Origin: Aestuariibaculum sp. M13
Lineage (GTDB): Bacteria; Bacteroidota; Bacteroidia; Flavobacteriales; Flavobacteriaceae
Direction of reading: 5' to 3'
Assembly: GCF_024723255.1 (NCBI RefSeq)
Contig: NZ_JANIAC010000003.1
Span: 434,001-498,000 of the forward strand
DNA length: 64,000 bases
Shown here: one piece after another, positions 8,920 through 15,770 of the stretch
Layout of the letters: every line of letters starts with the position of its first letter
Numbering within the stretch: position 1 is the first letter of the stretch
Translations under genes and position numbers: made by a program
The notes under the pieces: generated by a model
Told to the model about the DNA's origin: nothing
The model's database searches: none
What the model saw: only the letters and a program-made list of their open reading frames with translations

Positions 8920-9216
8920 CTATTTGTATGATTGTAAAAGCAAAATTAAATCATTCTTTTGAAGCACGCCAGACTGGCGCCATAATTGCTTTCCGTTTTT
9001 AAAAATCATTAAAGTTGGTACGCCACGTACCTGAAATTTAGCTGCTATCGACTGATTTTTATCGACATCTATTTTTATAATGGATACCTGATCCTGCATC
9101 GTTTCCTTTACGTCTTTAAGTATGGGGCTCATCATTTTACATGGGCCACACCATTCGGCGAAGAAATCGACTAAAACAGGTTTGTCCTGATTTATTATTT
9201 CTGAAAAATTACTCAT
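8920..9216 (-). CDS. trxA: Thioredoxin
   Basis: The 98-aa protein is a full-length thioredoxin with the redox motif WCGPC at residues 22-26 and the cis-proline loop GVPTLMIF. It has no signal peptide, so it acts as a cytoplasmic disulfide reductase. The downstream methyltransferase gene starts 3 bp later. A 111-bp gap separates it from the cytochrome c gene upstream, so it may have its own promoter. Its position in a sulfur/redox block suggests it could reduce persulfides or rhodanese intermediates, which is inference. Confidence 0.93.
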   Translation of the reverse strand: MSNFSEIINQDKPVLVDFFAEWCGPCKMMSPILKDVKETMQDQVSIIKIDVDKNQSIAAKFQVRGVPTLMIFKNGKQLWRQSGVLQKNDLILLLQSYK

Positions 9217-9327
9217 ATTATTGTTTACTAAAGTTAATCTCCTAAATCTTCTTATCTGATTTATATTGTAACCAAGCTTTTGTCGTTGGGATATAAAGAA
9301 CCTAACAGTAGACGCTGTTTTTAGAAT

Positions 9328-9813
9328 CTATAGATTTTTATTCATACCCATACCTTTGCGTCGTCCTTGTTGTTGTCTTAAATGCTCCTCAAACCATTCG
9401 GGTTGTGCAATATCATTGTCGTACATATACTCCGAAATTTGTTTGATGACACGGTCTGGAAAAACCATGACAGGCATAACTCCAAAACGTTCTATGGCGC
9501 CAGGCATTTTTGAAATGTCTTCAGAAGGTTTTTTCATCCATACCAACATATCGTTTGTAAATTCTTCTTTAGTTGTATTATCTGATATATAATGTGTTTT
9601 TATTGCAATCATAGGAGGAGCTATTCTATTGTCGTGACTTGTTGTAGCATCATGACAAGCATAGCAATAGGTTTCCATTAATTTTTTACCAGGATGATCT
9701 GCAACATCGTTAGACGTTTCAATATCAATGGTTTTTGTTTCCGGTTTATTGTTGTTCTTACAACTAGAAATCATGGCTGCTAATACAAGTAAAGCAAAGA
9801 ATTTTGTTTTCAT
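9328..9813 (-). CDS. Small mono-heme c-type cytochrome lipoprotein
   Basis: The 161-aa protein has a lipoprotein signal (MISSC, Cys18) and one heme c attachment site, CYACH at Cys50-His54. A methionine-rich stretch (MPGAIERFGVMPVM) could provide the sixth heme ligand. It should act as a periplasmic, membrane-anchored electron carrier. The C-terminal tail is Arg/Gln/Met-rich. It begins 6 bp after the metal-binding protein gene and is probably the last gene of the rhodanese operon. Its redox partner is not evident. Confidence 0.82.
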   Translation of the reverse strand: MKTKFFALLVLAAMISSCKNNNKPETKTIDIETSNDVADHPGKKLMETYCYACHDATTSHDNRIAPPMIAIKTHYISDNTTKEEFTNDMLVWMKKPSEDISKMPGAIERFGVMPVMVFPDRVIKQISEYMYDNDIAQPEWFEEHLRQQQGRRKGMGMNKNL

Positions 9814-9819
9814 AATCTG

Positions 9820-10089
9820 TTATTTTGAAAGTTTTCCTGTGGCACAACTTACAAACGACTTGGCTTTAGACGAAAAGCTATTATCGTCTTCAATTGAAGG
9901 ATACCCTAAAGCTTTTAGTTTTGTTTTTACTTTTATAACATCAATTTCACTGTCACAATCGAAATTTACACTGCTTTTTTCTATATGGACATGAATATTA
10001 GAAATAGTCTCAATAGCACTTAAATTATTGGAGATGGTTTTAGCGCAACCTCCGCATTTAAGATTTTGAATAATTATTGTTGTTTGCAT
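9820..10089 (-). CDS. Heavy-metal-associated (HMA) domain protein
   Basis: From the ATG at 10089 this is an 89-aa protein with a single HMA ferredoxin-like fold and metal motif CGGC (Cys12, Cys15). The frame extends upstream to 10209, but that extension overlaps the rhodanese gene and is not HMA-like, so I use the internal start. There is no signal peptide, which suggests a cytoplasmic copper-chaperone-like role. Two extra cysteines occur (FDCDSE and SFVSCATGK). It lies 10 bp after the rhodanese gene and 6 bp before the cytochrome gene. Confidence 0.82.
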   Translation of the reverse strand: MQTTIIIQNLKCGGCAKTISNNLSAIETISNIHVHIEKSSVNFDCDSEIDVIKVKTKLKALGYPSIEDDNSFSSKAKSFVSCATGKLSK

Positions 10090-10099
10090 GTTTTTGTTT

Positions 10100-10432
10100 T
10101 TAACGATAGTTAGAAATACCACCCTGTAAATCGTAAATTTCGGTGAATCCCATACTTGATAACTTTTTTGAAGCACTGCGACTTCTGCCACCACTTTGGC
10201 AATACACATAAACCGGCTGATCTTTCTTTAAAGCTTCGCATTTTGATGTAAAGGCACTATTGAAAATATCGATGTTTTTCGCGTTTTTAATAGATCCGGA
10301 TTTAAATTCGTTAGGTGTTCTAACATCTATTAATTGAACGTTTTTCTTTTGAATGTGTTCTTTAAAATCGGAAGCAGATAGTACGGTGATTTTTTCGTCT
10401 TTTGTTCCGAAAAGGAATGATAATATAGACAT
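10100..10432 (-). CDS. Single-domain rhodanese
   Basis: The 110-aa protein is a single rhodanese domain. DVRTPNEF is the substrate-domain motif and the catalytic loop is CQSGGRS with Cys78. Rhodaneses carry sulfane sulfur as a cysteine persulfide. No strong signal peptide is seen, although the first residues (SILSFLFG) are hydrophobic. It leads the operon rhodanese - HMA protein - cytochrome c. A GTAAC-N4-GTTAC palindrome sits about 70 bp upstream, shared with the MBL-rhodanese and TSUP genes. Confidence 0.9.
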   Translation of the reverse strand: MSILSFLFGTKDEKITVLSASDFKEHIQKKNVQLIDVRTPNEFKSGSIKNAKNIDIFNSAFTSKCEALKKDQPVYVYCQSGGRSRSASKKLSSMGFTEIYDLQGGISNYR

Positions 10433-10495
10433 ATTATATTGAATTTTGTGTTAAATATTATGCTATAAATTTACGACACAAAACCTATGTAGGGC

Positions 10496-10509
10496 GTAAC
10501 CTTTGTTAC
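10496..10509. promoter_or_regulatory. Putative Crp/Fnr-type operator (rhodanese operon)
   Basis: GTAACCTTTGTTAC has perfect inverted half-sites GTAAC/GTTAC with a 4-bp spacer. It lies 64-77 bp upstream of the rhodanese start on the minus strand. The same palindrome precedes two neighbouring genes, and a Crp/Fnr-family gene lies in the same block. Confidence 0.6.
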
Positions 10510-10510
10510 A

Positions 10511-10542
10511 AAAAAAAGAGCGGTACTAACCGCTCTTTTTTT
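10511..10542 (-). terminator. Terminator after the MBL-rhodanese gene
   Basis: A perfect stem (AAAAAAGAGCGGT against ACCGCTCTTTTTT, loop ACTA) lies 22 bp beyond the stop of the minus-strand gene, with a long T tract on either strand. It separates that gene from the rhodanese operon promoter. Confidence 0.85.
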
Positions 10543-10563
10543 TATCTATAATAATCTTGAAAA

Positions 10564-11976
10564 TTATTTTAAAGTAGAAGGACAAACGTAGTTTGTTGTT
10601 GGGATTCCTGCATTTTTAATAGCAGCATAACCACCTGCGACATCAACTAAATTATGAATACCTCTGCTTTTTAAAATTGAAGCAGCGATTACTGAGCGGT
10701 ATCCACCAGCACAGTGAATGTAGAAAGGTTTGTCTTCAGGGAATTCAGCTAAATGATCATTTAAATAATCAAGAGAGGCGTGGTGTGCATTTACCATGTG
10801 TTCTGATTTAAATTCACCATCTTTTCTAACATCAAACACAGGAACGTCTTCTTTGTCTAAAATAGCTTTGAATTCTTCAGCAGAAATCGATGAAATGGTA
10901 TCGTACTCGAAACCGTTGTGCTTCCATGCTTCAAATCCACCTTTTAAGTATCCTAAAGTATTGTCGAATCCAACACGCGATAAACGGATGATGGTTTCTT
11001 CTTCGCGTCCTTCAGGAGCTACTAAAAGAATAGGTTGTTTAACATCTGCGATAAGTGCTCCTACCCAAGGGGCAAAACCACCATCAATACCTATAGAAAT
11101 TGATCTTGGAATATGACCTTTAACGAAATCGTTTTGGTGACGTACATCTAAAATGATGGCTCCGGTTTCGTTTGCAATGGCTTCAAATTCTTTTGGCTCT
11201 AAAGGTCGGGTTCCACGTTCTAAAACATCATCAATATCGTCGTAACCTTCTTTATTCATTTTTACGTTTAACGGGAAGTATTGCGGTGGAGGTAATAAAC
11301 CATCGGTAACTTCCTGAATAAATTCTTCTTTAGTCATATTAGCACGTAGGGCGTAGTTGGTTGCTTTTTGCTCACCAATAGTACCTACGGTTTGTTTACT
11401 AAGGTTTTTACCACAGGCAGAACCGGCACCGTGTGCAGGGTATACTATAACATCGTCTGCCAACGGCATAATTTTAGAACGTAAACTATCGAATAGTAAA
11501 CCAGCTAATTGCTCCTGAGTCATATCGGCAGCTTTTTGAGCTAAATCTGGACGTCCAACATCTCCTAAGAATAAGGTGTCACCACTAAAAATAGCGTGGT
11601 TGTTTCCGTTTTCATCTTTTAAAAGGTATGTGGTACTTTCCATGGTATGTCCTGGAGTGTGTAAAGCCACAATGGTAATGTTACCTAATTTAAACTCCTG
11701 ACCATCGGTAGCGATAATCGCATCGAAGTTAGGGTTTGCGTTTGGACCATAAACAATAGGAGCACCTGTTTGTTTTGAAAGCGTTACGTGTCCACTTACG
11801 AAATCGGCGTGGAAGTGTGTTTCAAAAATGTACTTAATGGTAGCGTTATTGTCTTCAGCTTTTTTAATGTAAGGAGAAACCTCTCTTAAAGGGTCTATAA
11901 TAGCGACTTCACCATTACTTTCAATGTAGTAGGCACCTTGTGCTAAACATCCGGTATATATTTGTTCTATCTTCAT
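10564..11976 (-). CDS. Persulfide dioxygenase-like MBL hydrolase fused to two rhodanese domains
   Basis: From ATG 11976 the protein has 470 aa (a TTG two codons earlier is less likely). Residues 1-240 are a metallo-beta-lactamase domain with THFHADFVSGH (His54, His56, Asp58) and GDTLFLGDVGRPDL, as in ETHE1/CstB-type persulfide dioxygenases. The first rhodanese domain (about 265-355) has VAPEGREE where the active-site Cys loop should be, so it looks inactive. The second (about 370-460) has an intact HCAGGYRS loop. The likely role is oxidation of glutathione- or CoA-type persulfides to sulfite in the cytoplasm. A sulfite-exporter-like TSUP gene and shared operators support this. Confidence 0.88.
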   Translation of the reverse strand: MKIEQIYTGCLAQGAYYIESNGEVAIIDPLREVSPYIKKAEDNNATIKYIFETHFHADFVSGHVTLSKQTGAPIVYGPNANPNFDAIIATDGQEFKLGNITIVALHTPGHTMESTTYLLKDENGNNHAIFSGDTLFLGDVGRPDLAQKAADMTQEQLAGLLFDSLRSKIMPLADDVIVYPAHGAGSACGKNLSKQTVGTIGEQKATNYALRANMTKEEFIQEVTDGLLPPPQYFPLNVKMNKEGYDDIDDVLERGTRPLEPKEFEAIANETGAIILDVRHQNDFVKGHIPRSISIGIDGGFAPWVGALIADVKQPILLVAPEGREEETIIRLSRVGFDNTLGYLKGGFEAWKHNGFEYDTISSISAEEFKAILDKEDVPVFDVRKDGEFKSEHMVNAHHASLDYLNDHLAEFPEDKPFYIHCAGGYRSVIAASILKSRGIHNLVDVAGGYAAIKNAGIPTTNYVCPSTLK

Positions 11977-12026
11977 AATCAAATCGATATTTGGTGTAAA
12001 ATTAGTTTATTTTAAAAAATTAAGGC

Positions 12027-12040
12027 GTAACATAAGTTAC
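12027..12040. promoter_or_regulatory. Putative Crp/Fnr-type operator (MBL-rhodanese gene)
   Basis: GTAACATAAGTTAC is a perfect inverted repeat of GTAAC with 4-bp spacer, 51-64 bp upstream of the minus-strand MBL-rhodanese start. The flank GGC before the palindrome is shared with the rhodanese-operon site. Confidence 0.62.
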
Positions 12041-12044
12041 AATA

Positions 12045-12842
12045 TTAGTGTTGTGAAAACTCCTTAATGATGATGTAAACAGCCATTACCAATACAAACC
12101 AACCAAAGCTTGTTTTTAGTTTTTTGTTTGAAACGTACTTCGACAGATACCCTCCAATTAAAATCCCTAGTATGGTAATAAAAGAGAATGATAACAGGAA
12201 TGTCCAGTCTATATCTAAGGTGTGTAAATCACCAGTAAATCCTATAATGGAGTTAAGGGATACTATGACTAATGATGTACCAACGGCGCGTTTCATAGGT
12301 AACCCTGCCCAAAGTACCAATGCAGGAACATATAAGAATCCGCCTCCGGCACCAATTAAACCTGTAATAACCCCAATAGTCGTTCCTTGGATAAAGGTTT
12401 TGTAATATGGTTGTTTGGTATGGTTTTCAACAACTTCTTTTTTGGTTTTAATCATAGATGTTGCTGCCATAAACATAATGATTGCGAAAAATACCATAAT
12501 TGCCATTTCCTTAGTTAAAGTATAGCCGTTAAGTGTGAAAATGTCTTGAGGAATGGCAGGAACTAAAAATCGTCTGGAAATGTATACTGCTAAGAACGAT
12601 GGGAATGAAAAAGATAATCCGGTTTTAAAATCGACTAAATTTTTCTTCGCTTTTTGGATAACACCAACCAAGGAAGAAGACCCCACAACAAATAAAGAAT
12701 AGGCAGTAGCAACAATAGGATTGAACCCTAAAAGGTAAACCAATAGTGGGACGGTTAAAATGGAACCACCACCACCAATTAATCCCAGGACAAGTCCTAT
12801 TAATAATGCGCCAACAAAGCCTATAATTTCTACAACAGTCAT
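12045..12842 (-). CDS. TSUP (TauE/SafE) family membrane transporter, probable sulfur-anion exporter
   Basis: The 265-aa protein has about eight predicted membrane helices. It carries the two family glycine motifs: GLIGGGGSILTVPLL near residue 25 and its internal repeat GLIGAGGGFLYVPAL near residue 165. TSUP proteins move sulfite, sulfoacetate, thiosulfate or similar anions across the inner membrane. It lies between the persulfide dioxygenase-like gene and the Crp/Fnr gene and has its own GTAAC-N4-GTTAC site. Export of the sulfite made by the MBL enzyme is the simplest reading, but the exact substrate cannot be read from sequence. Confidence 0.88.
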   Translation of the reverse strand: MTVVEIIGFVGALLIGLVLGLIGGGGSILTVPLLVYLLGFNPIVATAYSLFVVGSSSLVGVIQKAKKNLVDFKTGLSFSFPSFLAVYISRRFLVPAIPQDIFTLNGYTLTKEMAIMVFFAIIMFMAATSMIKTKKEVVENHTKQPYYKTFIQGTTIGVITGLIGAGGGFLYVPALVLWAGLPMKRAVGTSLVIVSLNSIIGFTGDLHTLDIDWTFLLSFSFITILGILIGGYLSKYVSNKKLKTSFGWFVLVMAVYIIIKEFSQH

Positions 12843-12889
12843 AATTTTATTTTAAGCCACAAAACTATACTACTTGTCGGGGGCACATT

Positions 12890-12903
12890 GTAACATTGGT
12901 TAC
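12890..12903. promoter_or_regulatory. Putative Crp/Fnr-type operator (TSUP gene)
   Basis: GTAACATTGGTTAC lies 48-61 bp upstream of the minus-strand TSUP start and a few bases beyond the 3' end of the Crp/Fnr gene. It has the same half-sites and 4-bp spacer as the sites at 10,496 and 12,027. Confidence 0.62.
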
Positions 12904-12908
12904 ATACT

Positions 12909-13541
12909 CTAAAGATCTAAAATTTTAATGTTATTTCGGTTTAACTTTATTTTTCCTTCGTTTTCAAGGGATTTTAATAATCTTGAAATAACAACTCTTG
13001 AGGTATGTAAATCGAAAGCGATGTTTTGATGGGTTACAATAATTTCGTCATTATGATTTACCATGGCTTTATCTTTTAGATATTTTAAAAGCCTTTCATC
13101 CATCTTTAAAAAGGCAATAGAGTCGATGGCTTCTAAAAGCTCGGTCATTCTGTCGTGGTAACTTTGAAGAATGAAGTTTAGCCAGCTTTTGTATTTTCCC
13201 ATCCATTCGCTCATTTTTTCAACCGGAATCATAATAAGTTTGGTAGGGGTTTCTGCAACGGCACGAATTTCGCTCTTTTTTTGTCCCATACAACAAGATA
13301 AGGTCATGGCACAGGTGTCGCCTCTTTCTATAAAATAGAGAAGGAGTTCGTCTCCTTTATCGTCTTCCCTTAATATTTTTACAGCGCCACTAACCAATAA
13401 AGGCATCGATTTTATGTATTCACCAATATCGATAAGCTGAAATCCTTCGGGTACTTCTTTGTAAGTTCCAACGTTATTTATTTCGTTTAATAGCGCATCT
13501 TCAAAGAGATAGCCATAGTTTTCTTTTAGTTCGGTAATCAT
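12909..13541 (-). CDS. Crp/Fnr-family transcriptional regulator
   Basis: The 210-aa protein has a cNMP-type beta-roll sensor (about 20-115), a dimerisation helix and a C-terminal winged helix (about 150-208). The recognition helix HTSRVVISRLLKSLE keeps the SR of the FNR-type ExxSR motif but has Val in place of Glu, so it should not read a standard TTGAT half-site. This fits the GTAAC half-sites found upstream of three neighbouring genes. A cysteine cluster (Cys77, Cys83, Cys84 in GDTCAMTLSCCMG) could sense sulfur or redox state, which is inference. It is the nearest candidate controller of the sulfur block. Confidence 0.88.
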   Translation of the reverse strand: MITELKENYGYLFEDALLNEINNVGTYKEVPEGFQLIDIGEYIKSMPLLVSGAVKILREDDKGDELLLYFIERGDTCAMTLSCCMGQKKSEIRAVAETPTKLIMIPVEKMSEWMGKYKSWLNFILQSYHDRMTELLEAIDSIAFLKMDERLLKYLKDKAMVNHNDEIIVTHQNIAFDLHTSRVVISRLLKSLENEGKIKLNRNNIKILDL

Positions 13542-13681
13542 TAAAGCTCCAATTTTCAGTATAAAGATATTGACTAAATATTAAATAGCCTACATTAAAG
13601 TTGTAATAAGCTTGTTTTTAAAGGGTTGTGATAAGGTGAGTATAGGTGGATAAAAATAATTAAAAAAAATGTGAAATTATC

Positions 13682-13712
13682 TTTGTTAGAAATGTAGTTA
13701 GTTCTATATTTG
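13682..13712 (+). promoter_or_regulatory. Bacteroidetes-type promoter of the tRNA-Arg gene
   Basis: TTTG at 13682-13685 and TATATTTG at 13705-13712 are separated by 19 bp. This matches the Bacteroidetes vegetative -33/-7 consensus (TTTG, 19 bp, TAnnTTTG). The tRNA begins 38 bp downstream. Confidence 0.85.
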
Positions 13713-13749
13713 CACACCGAAAACGAAAAATGTTTTCCTTATTGGTTTA

Positions 13750-13823
13750 GGTCGCGTAGCTCAGTTGGATAGAGCATCTGCCTTCTAAGCAGACGGTCAC
13801 AGGTTCGAATCCTGTCGCGATCA
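13750..13823 (+). tRNA. tRNA-Arg (anticodon TCT)
   Basis: The 74-nt sequence folds as a standard cloverleaf. The acceptor stem is GGTCGCG with CGCGATC (one G-T pair) and discriminator A. The D-arm contains GCTCAGTTGGATAGAGC. The anticodon stem is TCTGC/GCAGA around CTTCTAA (anticodon TCT), and the T-arm is ACAGG-TTCGAAT-CCTGT. CCA is not encoded. It reads AGA codons. Its 3' end is the left edge of a direct repeat seen again at 52,143, so it is the attachment site of the adjacent integrase element. Confidence 0.97.
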
Positions 13824-13845
13824 CTTTGTTGTAAAACAAAAACTT
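13808..13845 (+). repeat. Attachment-site direct repeat, copy 1 (attL-like, in tRNA-Arg 3' end)
   Basis: These 38 bp run from the tRNA T-arm through its 3' end into the flank (core CCTGTCGCGATCACTTTG) and are identical to 52,143-52,180. Similarity then continues, with few mismatches, through a terminator and leader into the integrase genes. tRNA 3' ends are classical integration targets of tyrosine recombinases. Confidence 0.85.
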
Positions 13846-13847
13846 CC

Positions 13848-13881
13848 AAAACCCTGTAAATCGTATGATTTACAGGGTTTT
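13848..13881 (+). terminator. Perfect terminator hairpin downstream of tRNA-Arg
   Basis: AAAACCCTGTAAATC and GATTTACAGGGTTTT form a 15-bp perfect stem with loop GTAT. It ends the tRNA transcript and insulates it from the integrase. A copy accompanies the second att repeat at 52,183. Confidence 0.85.
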
Positions 13882-13888
13882 ATGTTTC

Positions 13889-14010
13889 TAAGACCTTCTA
13901 ATTTGATTGAAATGATAAGAAATTTAATGTCAACACCGCGGTCAACAGTTTAAAAAACACAAAAAGTGTTGACCGAATTACGACTTAAAATGCTTATTTT
14001 TAGAATGTTG
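13889..14010 (+). repeat. Integrase leader repeat, copy A
   Basis: A 122-bp segment from TAAGACCTTCTAATTTG to TTTTTAGAATGTTG is repeated upstream of integrase 2 (52,223-52,344) and, shortened, at 29,004-29,112. It contains GTCAACA at 13929 and 13941 and the inverse TGTTGAC at 13967, plus a local AACAC-AAAAA-GTGTT hairpin. These spaced motifs could be arm-type integrase sites or a regulatory leader for the integrase gene; I cannot tell which. Confidence 0.75.
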
Positions 14011-14056
14011 ATTTGATTTTCGTCTTAAAAAAATGTTTAACTAAAAGACGATTATT

Positions 14057-15280
14057 ATGAGTACACGCTCTACGTTTAACCTTTTGTTTTGGGTTAATAC
14101 TTCACGAATTAAAAACAAAGAAGTTTCGCTTTATGCGAGAATTACTGTAGATGGTAAACGAGCTAATATTAGCTTGCAACGACGAATTCCACTCTCAAAT
14201 TGGGATTCTAACAAAGGAAAGGCTAAGGGAAGTAAGCAAGAAGCTAAATCCTTGAATAAATATTTAGATCAGGTAAGAGCTAAAATTTATCAATCTTATG
14301 AAGATTTAATAAGTGAAGATAAATTAATTACTGCTCAACTGATAAAATCCCGCTTTTTAGGAGAAGATAGAAATTTTAAGACCCTTTTGGAATTATTTGA
14401 ATATCATAATGAAATTTCCAAAGAACAATTAACCAGTCATACTTTGAGGCATTATAAAGTGACTCAGGGTTATTTGAAGAAGTACCTTGATATTAAACTG
14501 GCTACGACAGATGTGAAGCTTGGAGAATTAAGTTATGGTCTTATCGTAGATTTTGAATACTTCCTTAAATCCTATCAGCCAGAAGATCATCAAAGAAAGA
14601 TGAGTCATAATACAGCTATGAAACATCTTCAAAGACTCAGAAAGATGGTGACCATGGCTTATCATATGGAATGGATAGAGAAAGATCCCTTTGTTAGGTT
14701 TAAAACTTCCTTTGAGAATAAAAGAAGGGAGTATCTTTCCGAAATGGAGTTAAGGAGCTTAGAGAAGTTTAATTCAAAAGTAGATCGACTTATCTTAGTT
14801 AGAGACCTTTTCTTGTTTAGTTGCTATACTGGAATCTCGTTTATCGATATTCATGATTTGACTCCAGAACAAATTACGTTAGGAATTGATGGTAATGATT
14901 GGGTTATAAGTGAGCGTCAAAAGACCAGTACATCTATTAGGGTTCCGTTATTGCCAAAAGCGAAGGCATTAGTTGAAAAATATAAAGAACATCCAAGAGT
15001 AATATATTCAGAAGGAGTATTTCCGAAGATATCCAATCAGAAAGTCAATAGTTATTTAAAGGAAATTGCAGATTTGTGCAAAATCAATAAGAATCTTACT
15101 TTTCATATTGCTCGACATACGTTTGCTACGACTATTACATTAAGTAATGGGGTCCCAATAGAAACAGTTTCTAAGCTATTAGGTCATACCAAAATTGCGA
15201 CTACCCAAATTTATGCTAGAGTTTTAGATCAAAAAGTGAGTGAAGATATGGGGAAACTTAAAGAGGTTTTGTCTAGGTAA
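14057..15280 (+). CDS. Tyrosine recombinase/integrase 1, IntDOT-like
   Basis: The 407-aa protein has an N-terminal arm-binding domain, a SAM-like core-binding domain (about 105-215) and a C-terminal tyrosine recombinase domain. The catalytic set is visible as His350-x-x-Arg353 (HIARH), His377 (LLGH) and nucleophile Tyr386 (QIYARV). The first catalytic Arg is replaced by Ser261 in CYTGISFIDI, as described for IntDOT of Bacteroides CTnDOT. It lies 234 bp from the tRNA-Arg 3' end, the usual place for the integrase of a tRNA-integrated island. It differs from integrase 2 at about 15 of 407 residues. No excisionase gene was recognised next to it. Confidence 0.94.
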   Translation: MSTRSTFNLLFWVNTSRIKNKEVSLYARITVDGKRANISLQRRIPLSNWDSNKGKAKGSKQEAKSLNKYLDQVRAKIYQSYEDLISEDKLITAQLIKSRFLGEDRNFKTLLELFEYHNEISKEQLTSHTLRHYKVTQGYLKKYLDIKLATTDVKLGELSYGLIVDFEYFLKSYQPEDHQRKMSHNTAMKHLQRLRKMVTMAYHMEWIEKDPFVRFKTSFENKRREYLSEMELRSLEKFNSKVDRLILVRDLFLFSCYTGISFIDIHDLTPEQITLGIDGNDWVISERQKTSTSIRVPLLPKAKALVEKYKEHPRVIYSEGVFPKISNQKVNSYLKEIADLCKINKNLTFHIARHTFATTITLSNGVPIETVSKLLGHTKIATTQIYARVLDQKVSEDMGKLKEVLSR

Positions 15281-15303
15281 AAATTATTAAAAATCCTGTT
15301 TTA

Positions 15304-15328
15304 AGCCGATTAAATTGTTTAATCGGCT
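15304..15328 (+). terminator. Terminator hairpin after integrase 1
   Basis: AGCCGATTAAA and TTTAATCGGCT form a perfect 11-bp stem with a TTG loop, 23 bp after the integrase stop. The copy after integrase 2 (53,638) has one mismatch. Confidence 0.7.
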
Positions 15329-15360
15329 CAAAACAAAATAAATTAGATATTATACTTTAG

Positions 15361-15573
15361 TTAGATATTTTCAAATTTCATTTTGCTAATTAAATCCTTG
15401 AAATATTCCGGACTCCAAATATTTAAAGTTTCATCATTCTTAATAAATCTAACAACGTCTTCTTTAATGTTGTTAAAAGATACCGATTCGATTTTATGAT
15501 TCAAGAGCTCAATAATTTCTTCCTTAGAAATGCTATTCCCTTGCCAATTGCAAAAACGGAAATAGAGAACCAT
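15361..15573 (-). pseudogene. C-terminal fragment of an AbiEii-like nucleotidyltransferase
   Basis: About 55 residues ending DVVRFIKNDETLNIWSPEYF and then DLISKMKFENI resemble the C-terminal tail of AbiEii-type nucleotidyltransferase toxins (pattern DVxxFlxxxxxLxxWSxEYF). The N-terminal residues of the open frame are read out of the adjacent palindromic repeat R1, so the gene is truncated exactly at the repeat edge. No AbiEi antitoxin gene is present. The segment 15,357-15,549 is absent from the otherwise matching region behind integrase 2, so it looks like a discrete insertion or cassette remnant. The family call rests on a short tail and is tentative. Confidence 0.5.
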
Positions 15574-15698
15574 TTGCGGCGGAAAAAATTGAGCATAGCT
15601 GAATTTTGGGTAACCCCTTATTTAATAATACTTCATATTAAAAATTAGACTGATTCATTATATCAGTTGTGGATGGTTCACGTTTTCAGTCCTATTCA
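15550..15698 (+). repeat. Palindromic repeat R1 (integrase-associated repeat family)
   Basis: A 149-bp element running from GCAAAAACGG to CCTATTCA. Its 28-nt arms (15556-15583 and 15663-15690) contain GAACCAT and ATGGTTC and pair imperfectly; the inner mismatches are mostly G-T pairs on the plus strand. The interior holds a GAATTTT-containing hairpin and GGGTAACCCC. It is nearly identical to R3 (53,691-53,840) and related to R2 and R4. Confidence 0.85.
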
Positions 15699-15770
15699 AT
15701 GAAAGCAAATTAACTGCTCTTTGTAAAAAGCAATAAAATAATGAAATTGCTATATGTAATGAGCATTTAT

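Noticed and set aside
10090-10209. Upstream extension of the HMA protein frame
   Set aside because: It overlaps the rhodanese coding region in another frame and has no HMA-like sequence; the ATG at 10,089 gives a normal start.
13929-13973. CRISPR array formed by the GTCAACA repeats
   Set aside because: Repeats are only 7 bp, unequal in spacing, partly inverted and without cas genes; no CRISPR array was seen anywhere in the window.
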